From Rhexocercosporidium sp. MPI-PUGE-AT-0058 (taxonomy: Eukaryota; Ascomycota; Leotiomycetes; Helotiales): a DNA stretch of 64,000 nt. Where the stretch lies: contig JAGTJL010000001.1 in assembly GCA_020746875.1 (NCBI GenBank), forward strand, positions 1,302,001 to 1,366,000, in the 5' to 3' direction. Shown here one piece after another: positions 36,801 to 47,658 of this stretch; positions within the stretch are counted from its first letter, which is position 1, and each line of letters starts with the position of its first letter. The translations under genes were made by a program, and so were the position numbers. Under the pieces are notes generated by a model. That model had not been told where the DNA came from and searched no databases. It was given only the letters and a program-made list of their open reading frames with translations.

Positions 36801-39648
36801 CTCTCAGCAGGAAGGTGGTGAGAGCCAACTGCCCGAGTCCGAGAGACAAGCGTTCATGGAATTGGCTGCTAGCGAGCACAAAGCTGAGATGGAACGTAGA
36901 CAGAAGGCCTACTTGGCCAAAAAGAAGGCAAGCAAGGAGACACCCACTGCTGACGGCTCCTTTGGTATCGTGGGTCGCAATGTTGATTTTGATCAGCCCC
37001 GAAACTCTCCTTTCGAGGATAAGAAACTCGACAGCCTCTTTCCCCAAAGAAAGCCCCCACCTCCTCCTGCCGAATCAGCAACATTGATCAAGGCGAATTC
37101 TCTGAGCAAGAGAAGCGGCCAACAAGCTCGTTTATCGCTCACGAGTGTCGATAGTGATGGGAAGCGACTGTCTGGTGGTGACCAACCTTTTCATTATCCA
37201 TCTCAAGAGATGTCGGAGTACGCTAAACGCAAGCCTGTGCCTGCCTCACCTCAAGCTAGTAGCGGTATAGCAGCAGCTCTCATTGGTATGGGAAGTCGAC
37301 TAGGGGGAGTGGGCCACCCCAGCCCAGGCAATACCCCTTCTCAGAGCAAGAGGTCACCGCCTGGCAGTAGTGACCAAGTCGAACGAGGACGAAGCGCAAT
37401 GTCAACAGTCGATTTCGGGGGAAATGGTTCACAGGGAAGCAGTCCAAGGTCTAGAAGTGGTACCCCAGGTAGTACGACTTGGAGCAAAGGAGAACAGGCT
37501 TTCATCGTTCCCGACTATGGCGAGGATGGCGGTGCTAGTCTGACCCGAGACCGTTCGCTGTCCCTAAAGATACCAGAAAATGCTGCCACAACTAGGATTC
37601 GTGAAGAAGAAACCCGACGATTTCCATCCCCCGTGGATTTGAGCCCTAGCAGTGCGCATTCAACACCAGGAGCGAACACTCCGGGAAACCGAAAGTCATA
37701 TGGGCCAAACCTGGATTTCACAGAGTCCAATGTCAATTTCAAGAATTCGCCCAAGCAAACTCCACAGACTGATTCCGATGACGATTCCGATGATGGTCTT
37801 TTCGCTGTGCCAATCGCATCCCGCAAGCCAGCAAAGAAATCAAGCATGAGAAGAGTCATGGGAGATGACGAGAATAACAGCGGTGCGGATGGTGTTGGGA
37901 AAAGGCCAAGTTTGACAATCAGGACATCTAGGTCTAAGAAAGGTCTATCAGTCTCATTTTCATCGCCTCAGAATGCCAACAGTGCGACAAGTGCCAATAC
38001 TTCAAGAACACCGGAATTTGAAGATGACAGTGCTCGAGGATCTGGTAAGCGGCCCCAGCGTCGCAACCCTGGATCAGCGAACTCTGAGGGTGGTTGGTCT
38101 GCTGAGTCTTCAGAAGATATGAGTGCCAAATTACTCCGCCGCGAATCTTTCGCGAGAGAAGATGTATGGGCGAGCAGACCTCCAGCTGAAGCACTCATCA
38201 ACCATCTTGACGCCTTCTTCCCAAATCTTGACTTGGATCAACCTGTTCTGGAAACCAATGCAAATACGTCACCTCCTGTATCACCAATAGCAGAACAGGA
38301 GACAATAGAACAACTTGCGGCTGCTCAAGCTGGTATGAGTATGGGCGACAGCTCAACAACGAATACAATGCGTTCCAGTCTGTCATACAATGACGGTGAT
38401 ACTCTCGGCTCGGACGAATCTACTTTGAAAGCGTTGGAGCGGCCAGGATCGATGCAGAGTATTGCACAGAGAAATGTTCGACGTTCTGGCGGCTTGGGCC
38501 GCATGAAGTCTATTCGTGAGGTTGCAAGAGGGGCGCATGAAGCCAACAAAAGGTTCACTGCCCCGGTTCAACAGGGTGGGCCATCCAGCACAATCCTTCG
38601 ACGCAAGAGTACCAAGATGTTCGGGGCCAATATTGTGCAAATCAAGCCGAAGCGTGGCAGCATGATCCTACCTCAAATACCTCAAGATACAATCCCAAAG
38701 CGGCAAGCAACATTTAGATGGTTCAAGGGCCAACTGATTGGCAAGGGAACGTACGGCCGGGTTTACCTGGGAATGAACGCAACCACTGGAGAGTTTTTAG
38801 CTGTCAAGCAAGTGGAAGTCAGTCAAAAAGCTGCTGGCAACGACAAGGAGAAGATGAGAGAGATGGTTGCAGCTCTCGATCAGGAGATCGACACAATGCA
38901 GCATCTCGACCATGTAAATATTGTCCAATATCTTGGTTGCGAGCGGAAGGAGATGTCAATCAGTATCTTTCTGGAGTATATTTCTGGTGGCAGTGTTGGT
39001 AGTTGTCTTCGAAAACATGGCAAATTTGAGGAAACTGTGGTCAGTTCTCTCACTCGACAGACTCTTTCTGGTCTCGCATATCTTCATCGGGAAGGCATTC
39101 TCCACCGGGACTTGAAGGCCGATAATATACTATTGGATCTAGATGGAACTTGCAAGATTTCGGACTTTGGTATCTCCAAAAAGACCGACAACATCTACGG
39201 AAATGATGCATCAAATTCTATGCAAGGATCGGTATTCTGGATGGCACCTGAAGTGGTCCGCTCCCAAGGTCAAGGTTATTCGGCAAAGGTGGATATCTGG
39301 TCCCTTGGATGTGTCGTTCTTGAGATGTTTGCAGGTAGAAGACCTTGGAGTAAGGAAGAGATTGTTGGCGCCATCTACAAGCTTGGTAGTTTAAATGAGG
39401 CCCCGCCTATTCCTGATGATGTTTCTATGAACATCAGCCCAGTCGCTGTAGCATTTATGGCTGACTGTTTTACGATGTAAGCTTTCACCCGTCGATATCA
39501 TACACTTGGTACTAACTCAAGATGCAGCGATCCTTCTGAGCGTCCGACCGCTGATACCCTGCTATCTCGACATCCCTTCTGTGAACTGGACCAGAATTAT
39601 AATTTCCTCGATACGGATCTGTATGCAAAGATCCGTGGTGCATACTGA
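33889..39648 (+). CDS. MAP kinase kinase kinase of the cell-wall-integrity pathway (BCK1/MIK-1/BckA type)
   Basis: A 1902-aa Ser/Thr kinase that, by family, phosphorylates the MKK1/2-type MAPKK downstream of Pkc1. Exons 33889-39476 and 39528-39648. The frame is open upstream, but the first in-frame ATG is 33889 (MTSSRPRSSS). Layout: polyproline blocks at about 132-182; a SAM-like domain at about 370-430 (WPMDRVLLWLANNSFSNDW); a Ser-rich region; a ubiquitin/RA-like fold at about 785-885 (HFVLLTMDGFNYRLCDVTDV); a long disordered middle; and the kinase domain at about 1609-1890 with GKGTYGRVYLG, AVKQ (Lys about 1640), HRDLKADN, SDFGIS and APEVV. The last exon supplies the end of the C-lobe. All catalytic residues are intact. 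It is unusually long against yeast Bck1 (1478 aa) but normal for filamentous fungi. Confidence 0.95.
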
Positions 39649-40114
39649 AGCTCTGGTGAAACCTATGGCGCTAGGGAAATTTCACGAATAATGACAATGG
39701 GCTGGCTGAATCTGTATTAATAGTGTCTTTTACTACATCTCCCTCATGTCTTTCTTTTAGTAAATAGCGTAGGCGTGGGGGTAATTTTACGCTGGATTGG
39801 GCGGGCTTTTAGGGTCTCTGTACGAATTGTATATTAAGGTACATGCAATCATGAGGGCTGTATGACTTCGATTTAGCTCTTTTAGGCTATGGTAGTCTCC
39901 ACATTCAAGTAATCTGAATTTCAGAAATCTAAGATCAACATTGAATGCTAACCCTCTGATTGGCCAACTAAATTCTTCAGCCTTGCACTCGCTAAAAAAA
40001 AATATCTCCAGTGCAGCTTCATACTACGATCCTCAAATAAAAACATCCGGTTCTCCGACGTCTTCTAAGTACTGTACTCGAACTGTATTGTTATTACCAC
40101 CAGTCAGAGCAAGA
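39649..40114. other. Spacer MAPKKK - TSR4
   Basis: 466 bases holding the MAPKKK 3' UTR and the TSR4 promoter. AT-rich, with a run of nine A near 39993. No further feature was recognised. Confidence 0.6.
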
Positions 40115-41497
40115 ATGGCACCTTACGATAGCGACTCCTCCGGCGGTGAAGACGACGATTATACCGAGACAAACGTGCTACTTGGTTACGCCTCCAAGGA
40201 AGCCTCAGACGATACCATTAGTTACCTGGGAGGGAGACCGGTATGTTTACTTCAAAGCTAAATCCCTGATACTACTTGGCCAGTTTTCATACCTGCCGAT
40301 TGTATTACCAGCGCTGACAACAATCTTTCGTAGACATGGCTCGACCCCACTACCCCGCCTTCAGCAAGCCTTGCGAAATGTGAAGTTTGCCACGATTTGA
40401 TGGTCCTTCTTCTACAATTAAACGGAGACCTGCCAGAACATTTCCCAGGACACGAGAGACGACTATACGTTCTGACGTGTAGGAGGAAGACGTGCCGGCG
40501 TAAAGAGGGTAGTGTCAGGGTCTTGCGCGGTGTTAGGATATCAGAAGCTGCGAATAAGAAGAAAGATACAAATCCCACAGAACCCAAGACGGAGACACAA
40601 CCTACAAAGCCGGCGGTAGATCTTGGAGCTGTATTGTTCGGAGGAAATCCGTTCTCGAACAACTCGATCACGAGCTCCGCAAACCCCTTCTCAACGAATT
40701 CCTCAAAGGACCCTTCGAACCCATTTTCTACGTCCTCCACTACCTCTTCGAACAACCATTTCGTAGCTCCCGCATCAGTACAAGCACTTAAACCTCCAGA
40801 GGAACTAGCGCAGCCATCTTCACCCATAGCTGACCTTCCAAAAACCTTTGCATCCGTCCTTTCCCTCAACAACGACACTCCCAAATTCGGCCCTGCACCA
40901 CCGCCAGAACCATGGCCACAAGAATCCGACCTACCCACCGCATATCCCCTTTATTACCTCGCAGATGCCGACTACGAGACACTGGATAAACTCGAAGACC
41001 TCCCTATACCCACACAAACCATGGACATAGACGAGGGTGCTGGTTCGAGCAATCAGAAGGAGGATAAGGACGTATATGAAAGTACAATCGACAAGACGTT
41101 CCAGAAGTTCGCCGACAGGTTAGCACAGAACCCGGAGCAGGTCATTCGATACGAATTCAAGGGTCAGCCTTTACTGTACTCGAAGCACGATGCCGTCGGC
41201 AAGCTTTTGAGTGGCTCCAGCAAGGGAAATGAGAAGATTAATACGGCATCTGTGAACGGATATCATATCCCTAGATGCGGAAATTGTGGTTTTGGAAGGG
41301 TCTTTGAGGTGCAGTTGACGCCGCATGCTATTATGGAGTTGGAGAAGGATGAGATGAGTCTTGATGGGATGGAGTGGGGTACGATTCTCGTGGGAGTTTG
41401 TGAGAAGGATTGCCAGCAGAAAGGTGTCCATTCCGGGGTGGGATATGTTGAGGAGTGGGCAGGTGTTCAATGGGAGGAGCTCAATGAGAGAAGATGA
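40115..41497 (+). CDS. PDCD2-family ribosome-biogenesis protein (Tsr4-like)
   Basis: A 429-aa protein in two exons (40115-40240 and 40334-41497, GT-AG intron of 93 bp). Yeast Tsr4 is a co-translational chaperone of ribosomal protein Rps2 needed for 20S pre-rRNA processing; PDCD2 does the same in animals. The N-terminal half has the family pattern: YLGGRPTWLDP across the splice, then CEVCHDLMVLLLQLNGDLP, HFPGHERRLYVLTCRRKTC (zinc-binding cysteines). A disordered insert with NPFSNNS-like repeats follows. The C-terminal domain has FQKFADRLAQNPEQVIRY, PRCGNCGFGRVFEVQLTP, MEWGTILVGVC and YVEEWAGVQWE. The domain order is complete. Confidence 0.92.
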
Positions 41498-41794
41498 GAT
41501 TTTGAAGTTCATAAAATATGCTTCGAGGAAATGAATCGAGGCAAATTGTCTACTTTCCAAACATTCCACTCCAGATACTGAAATCGTAATGAGGTCAATT
41601 CCGAGTGAATATGAATTCTAGCTCCAATATACTGGGTGAAGAAATGGGAAGTCTGAATAATTCTCGTTTCTACTTGTTCCTTCTCTGATGTGCAGCCTTG
41701 CCTTGGATCCAAAGCCTCGTCTTGGCATCAACCCGTCATCACCAAAATTACAGCTCCTCATACAACACTCAATCCACACTCCAACACAACAACC

Positions 41795-42665
41795 ATGGCG
41801 AGCAAAACCCTCCTCCCCCGTCTCACATCCCTTTCACTGCCCTGCCGACCCGTATCCCTTTCCACCCCACGGACCTACCACTCCTACGACCACCCTCCCC
41901 CCTCCGGTCCCTTCAACGCCGTCGAGACATCCATCCTCTCCGCCTCCCTCCCGCACATCCCCTCCCACGGCTTCACAAGCACAGCACTCTCCCTCGGCGC
42001 CAAAGACGCAGGCTACATCGACGCCTCTACGAATCTCTTCCCCAGTGGCGCCTTCAGTTTAGTGCATTACCATCTAGTGACACAAAGATTGGGATTGGCG
42101 ACTAAGACGCATGTGTTGAATATACAGGAGGGAGAGAGGCCCTTGGGCACTGGGGCGAAGGTTAAGGCGTTGACATGGCAGAGGTTGATGGCGAATAGGG
42201 AGGTTATACATAGATGGCAGGAGGTAGGTTTACTTGTTCTTCCTCTAAGCTCAAATCGTTCAGTCTTACTTGATTTTAATTTCATTATTACCTGCGTAGC
42301 ACTGAGAAAGACGACATCATTGACGAATACAGGCATTGGCACTTATGGCCCAACCCTCGAACTTTCCTACAGCTATATCAGAACTGTCCTCTCTGGCAGA
42401 TGAGATCTGGTTCCTGGCAGGCGATAAATCTGTGGATTCGAGTTGGTATACAAAGAGGGCTTCTCTGTCCACGGTATATGCTGCTACCGATCTGTTCATG
42501 ACGAGAGATAAGTCGTCGGATTTTGCTGAAACGAGGGAGTTCCTAGATAGGAGGTTCGGGGATGTACAAGTGCTGGGGAAAGCTACAGGGAGTGTGGGAC
42601 AGTGGGTTGGGTTTACAGCTCAGGCTGGTTTGAATGTGTTGCGGAGTAAGGGTGTAAGAATATGA
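41795..42665 (+). CDS. COQ9: Ubiquinone biosynthesis protein COQ9, mitochondrial
   Basis: A 253-aa protein in two exons (41795-42223 and 42333-42665). COQ9 is a lipid-binding TetR-fold protein of the CoQ synthome that presents substrate to the hydroxylase COQ7. The N-terminus is basic and hydroxylated without acidic residues for about 40 positions (MASKTLLPRLTSLSLPCRPV), as expected for a matrix targeting sequence. Family motifs: SLPHIPSHGFTSTALSLGAK, DAGYIDASTNLFPSGAFSLV and, after the splice, EIWFLAGDKSVDSSWYTKRA, LSTVYAATDLFMTRDKS. It ends in a helix (GLNVLRSKGVRI). The 109-bp intron restores WQEALALMAQP. It lies 297 bp downstream of TSR4 on the same strand; no operon is implied. Confidence 0.93.
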
Positions 42666-42874
42666 GAGGGTCTTGTGAGATAATGCTGTAGTATATGTAA
42701 TATTACATCTAACGATTGTGCAAAATGAATTCTGGAAGAAGTAGCCGCCCATCTTGCAACAGCACCCAGCCGTGTCTGAACGCCCAATCGCAAATCCCCA
42801 AAAGAACTCCTTCAATCCTCCCTGTGTTCCACGGTGTTGTTGTACACATCTTACTTACTAGTCATCAGGTCTGA

Positions 42875-45800
42875 TCACCGCAGCATCTCGTCGATCTTTT
42901 TCTGTGTTTCCCGAGGATCGGTCAATCTGAACGGGTGTTAGCTACTTGCTCTTGACTCTCGTCTTAAGTGGCATAATCGGATTCCAGCTTACTTGATCAT
43001 GTTCACATCTTCATCAGCATCCATTCCAGCTCCCAAAGCTTTTGGAGTAATGAGAATGAATTGCCGACCGACTGATTTGCGGGCAGCGGATATCTAGTGC
43101 TTGTAAGCATGGGTTTATTAGTCAACAAACTTAAGTACTTACGATCATTTTGGTGCTAACATCTCGGTTCACATCATCCATGAAGACGTCAAACTCGTCC
43201 AAACATCTCAGTGGCGCACCCATTGCTTCCCACAGAGATAGCAGGAGACAAATTGAAGAGAAAGACTTCTCGCCACCAGAAAGAGTTTTGGTCTGTCGAC
43301 CCTTGGCGCTCTTATTCGTGTCGTCCGGTTGCACCACGACATCCAGCAACTTATTTTTATGATCGATGACAAGTTTTCCACGGAAAGCTCGTTCACTGAG
43401 CAAGTAGCAGAAGTTGATGCGAGAGCGAGCCGAAATCCACTTCTGGAAATTTCGATACTGTTCAAGACGCAGCATAAATGACTGCTTCAGAAGCTGCAAA
43501 AGCTCTTCCAGCTCCTTCCTGGACGAGACCGCAGATGAGTAGATAGCCCTAGCGTCGACCGCAGCTTGCAAAATCTCTTCGTCGGTTCCACCTTGCTTTC
43601 TCCTAGCGTCCTCTAGTTGTCGTTTCTTTGTGTCGTAGATACGACTCAGGCTGACCTCGGTGTCATCTGGTTCGAGTGAAACCCTAGCACAGATTGCCGT
43701 GGCGTCTTTGGTAAACTGGGCTACTTTCTCATTTTGCTTGGCATATGCTCGTTCCTCATTGTCTTTCATCTCTTGGCACTCTTCGACTTCATCCACGGAG
43801 CGATTCTTCTCTGATAGCGCCAGCTTACGTGCCTGCTCATGATTTTTGATTCGGTTCTGGATCTTCAGAAGTCTGCTGTCGAATTCTGCCAGTCGTTCCT
43901 TTGCAGCATCAAGATCTCGTTTCTTCTCAGTTGCGATAGCATTGAGCTTGTTTCGTTCCAGTGCTGAGTCTCCATAGTTCTTCTGCTGCAATTGAAGACC
44001 TTCCTCCGCAGGCTCCAGGTCCTGCTTAAGCCCGTCGAGCTTGCCATCGTCCCCTTGCAATTTCTCGATCTCAATTTGAAGGTCCTCTACTTTTGTGGCT
44101 GCTCTCTGGCTGGCGACTTTGAGGTGATTCTGGACTCTTTTGTTCTGCTGAATGGCTTCTCTGCATTTGTTGACCTCGCTTTTGGCGCACTCATAAGCGT
44201 GAGTGCGGGCTTTCAGCTCTCCATCTAGGGTTTGAACAGTCTCCCTTTGGAGGTTGATCTGGCTCTCGGTATCTGTCTGCATGCGTGGTCTTCCCTTCGG
44301 AGGATAGATTGGGCTCATGTCTCTTCCATTACCTCCACTGTAAGCGACTCTGAAGCCTCTATCCTTCTGGGTATCGTGCATCGTGAAGCAGTGCTTCACG
44401 TTCCGCGGTCTCGGCCCATCGTACATGATTCTCATAGCCTCAGTTCGACTTGCAACTAGTATTGTTTGTTCAATGTAGTGACCGATGATTAATTGTCGTT
44501 TCACAGATTCGTTGGTGATGTTGAGTACTCTGAGAATGGTGTCATACTGAATGAACGCAATTAGTACTCTCCACGTGCTAGACTTGAAAGACACTTCTTG
44601 CCAACCAATAGCTAGTACGATGTAGGTAGCAGTCGGACGAAGCAGAAACCAACTGGAAGGGGTGCAACATACCTGAGGATCTGGTTCGTGATTTGTGGTG
44701 TCAATAGGTTGGGAATTTCCAATGGATACCTGGCAATAAGCCATATTGTGCCGCTTCTGTAGAACTAATGTTAGCTATGTTCGTGTTTGTTGTAGAGGAG
44801 CAAAGGTCATAGACGAAAGGAAGGGGAGATCATGACTAGGACGGCGCGGTCAACGGCCCAGGGTGTGTACTTACAAGCAGATCTCTCAGTCTCATCTGGT
44901 CTGGCTTGTTGGTGACGATGAATCCATTCAAAGCTCCACCCAAAGTCGATTCTATCATGTTACTCCACTTGGGCTGCAGGAGTTGCATGTGAAGACCCAT
45001 AGGACCAATGGGCTTTTCCCGGAACCCGCGTTCGGCTTGAATTGCTTTCAGCAAGCTTGGCATGTTGTTGTCAAAGCCTGCCATACGATTACCCCGGTTT
45101 GAGCTCAGAGAAGAGAGTCGGGATTTTGCATTGTTGAATTCCTCGGTTTTAGCTCGTAAAGGCGACTCTAGCTTTGTCACATCGACTTGTGCTCTTTGGA
45201 AGGCTTCTTCTAGTCGAGGCTTCTCTCCTTCGTTCCGGGAGAGATTTGTTTTTGCATCTTTAGCGGCTTGTTGGGCGATGGCAAGCTCTTGGATCTTCTG
45301 ATCTTGAGCTCCACCATTAGCTGCATGCAAACGGGCTTGTTCGGCCTTGATCTCAGACTTGATGCTGTTGACCCTATCTTGTGCGTCCTTAAGAGCTGCC
45401 CTGACAGTCTTCTGCTGAACGTGAAAGTTGGTGACATCCTTGGAAGCCGCCTCATGGGCACGACGAGCAGCCTCCACCTCCTCTGTTACGGGAAGGCGCT
45501 CTTCTTCGAGATGCTCCGCAGCTTCACTGGCGCGATTAATGACCTCCTCGATTCCATCGAACACTGCCTCCTTAGCTTCAGCATTCTTCTGTGCATCGAC
45601 AATCTGCTGCTGAGCATCCGCAACCTTTTGCTCAAGATTTTGAAGAATTTTCTCCTCGTCGGCCACTTGTACCCAAGCAAGCTTCTTTCTGAGTCGTTTC
45701 AATTCCGTTTTGATTCCATCGTACTTGTCCACCAACGCCGCCCTCTGAATAGCAGTATCGGTCCTTTTCTTGAGGGCTTTCAAGTCCCCTTTCGAATCGT

Positions 45801-46803
45801 GCAGCCTAGTCTCTATCTGATCACATGTATCCGATATGATCTTATAGTCCCTATCCAGTGCCTCGAGTTGAACACCCTCTACAAAAAATTTGTATTTCTG
45901 GGGTGGCGTTGATGCAGTAATGAATGACTTGGCGGCATCCTGTGTGAGCACGTTCATGGGATTATCGACCTGTAGCTGATAGTACTCCACGATATCTTCG
46001 ACATCCCCCTTCTTAGTAGAAATGATACGCTTGTCTGCGCTTTTGAGTTTGAAGCTGCTGCTTCCCGATCTTGAGAAATGACGTTCGATGATGATGGTTT
46101 TTCCATAGACGTCGAATTGGTATGCATCTTTGCCTTCGTTCTTCAACTCTATGTGGAGGGAAGCTTGTTCTCTGCCACTCTTGATGAGATTCTTCAGACT
46201 GGCGCCACGGTTTGTTGCGGCTGTCTTGCCTCCTAGGCACAATGTGATGGCGGTGAGAACGGCGCTCTTTCCACTTCCGTTCATACCAACAACGAAGTTG
46301 ATGAGGGGTCCAAGAGGAACGACGAGGTTGTCGTGGCACATGAAATTCCGGCAGGTAATCTTCTGAATAATCGCATTCTCGGCAGCGCGATTATTGCCCA
46401 CCATTTTCCCCCTGGACATGAATTGTTTGTAGGCCCTCGCATCGTCTTTCTTCGTGTCACTAACATGGTTAAAACCCTTGTCTCGTTGCATCTCGTACTG
46501 AGTACTGGCAGGCACAGCTGGGCCCGAGCCATCATCGGCATCTGGTAGTTCATCATCAGAGTCGTCACTCTCAGAGGGAGATGCACTCCGGCTCGATGCA
46601 TTTCGAGACTTCGAGGCAGCGTTGCCGTTGGAGAGACGTGCCTTCTTATGGCTCTAGAGAAAGCATCAATACAAGCGGACAATGCAACCTGGGAATACCC
46701 GCGGGGTTGGACTTACACCGTCATGTCGCAAGGCTGAGCTGGCACTTTCTACTGCAATGACCTCTTCGTCATCGTCGTATCTAGCCCTTTTTTGCGGTGC
46801 CAT
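42875..46803 (-). CDS. SMC6: SMC6, SMC5/6 complex ATPase
   Basis: A 1168-aa protein in six exons: 46803-46717, 46653-44875, 44756-44673, 44546-43143, 43093-42993 and 42926-42875. With SMC5 it forms the ATPase ring that handles recombination intermediates and replication stress in the nucleus. An acidic Ser-rich N-terminus precedes Walker A GMNGSGKS (152-159). Two long coiled-coil arms flank the hinge, which contains GFRVAYSGGNGRDMSP in its C-terminal part. Signature LSGGEKS is at 1072-1078, with Walker B CLDEFDVFMDD following. The C-terminus SVGRQFILITPK is typical of SMC6. Introns cluster in the hinge and the extreme 3' end. The intron at 44547-44672 is in frame without a stop. The gene appears complete. 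Confidence 0.95.
44547..44672 (-). other. In-frame, stop-free intron at the SMC6 hinge
   Basis: The 126-bp intron starts GTATGT and ends TTCAG, is a multiple of three and contains no stop in the SMC6 frame. Splicing gives HEPDPQ|YDTILRVLNIT, which fits the family; retention would insert 42 residues (starting VCCTPSSWF) next to the hinge. I treat it as an intron because the inserted residues look unlike SMC sequence. Confidence 0.8.
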
Positions 46804-47658
46804 ACTGGCAGGCGAGGAGTCAACTCCAAGTTCGACGTGATTTGAAAGCCAGGCCGTGTTGGAGCTCCGCGGAACGAATAGATAGGTTTAGTGGTGTGGT
46901 CAGGATTTTGTGGTTGTCAGTGGGTGGTTGCTGTACTACAGTACGCGGTCTGGGTGTGGAAGGCAGGAAAGACGCGACGGGAACACGCTAGATTTTAGGT
47001 TTGTTGCGCTTGAAATGTTTTGGGCGGGGAAGGGGAAATATGAAATGCGAAATAAACAAACTTTACGTTCTCAGAATTTCACTTTTGATTTATGCTGAAT
47101 AATGAAATCATGCGCTTGCGAGGATATCTGAACGTGTCGTATTTAAGAAAAAGTTGCAGGATCTTGAATCGTCTTCACAATACCTTTACAGTCGATTCTA
47201 AAGAGTTATCAAATTCAGGGGGGCCAACAAGCGAGACGAACTGCCCCTCTCCCTTCCGCCAGAGCCGCGACCTTGGACTGGGGCACCAAGGGATATCAAT
47301 TCATATTGTCTGGGGATTTTCCAGACTCCAGAAATATAGGATTTAACACGGGTCAACTTTTCAACAGCGGAACTATGGATTTCTTCATGTTCCCTGTTGG
47401 GACTCAATGCTTCTACGTAAGGACTCACCATCCATACGATCAGGCCACAATCATCAGAATCACCTCATGGAGTCATGTCACACTTCGACATCTACAAATT
47501 GAATTTTCGTTCTTCCCTTTTCCCTGCCATTTCTAGTTCCCATAGATCTGCCTTCATTCATCCAACGCGCAAGCGACGGGGGTGGGCATTTTGATATCTA
47601 GCACTATCCCCAATATTTTGGTTACATCAAGCGAGCCACAATGTTTTCAGACCACCTG
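46804..47658. other. SMC6 promoter / CGS 3' spacer
   Basis: 855 bases. ACGCG cores (part of the MCB element ACGCGT bound by MBF at S phase) occur at 46943-46947 and 46972-46976, 140 and 169 bp from the SMC6 ATG. These would suit a replication-linked gene but are short. No coding region was recognised; the remainder is probably the 3' UTR of the next gene. Confidence 0.5.
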
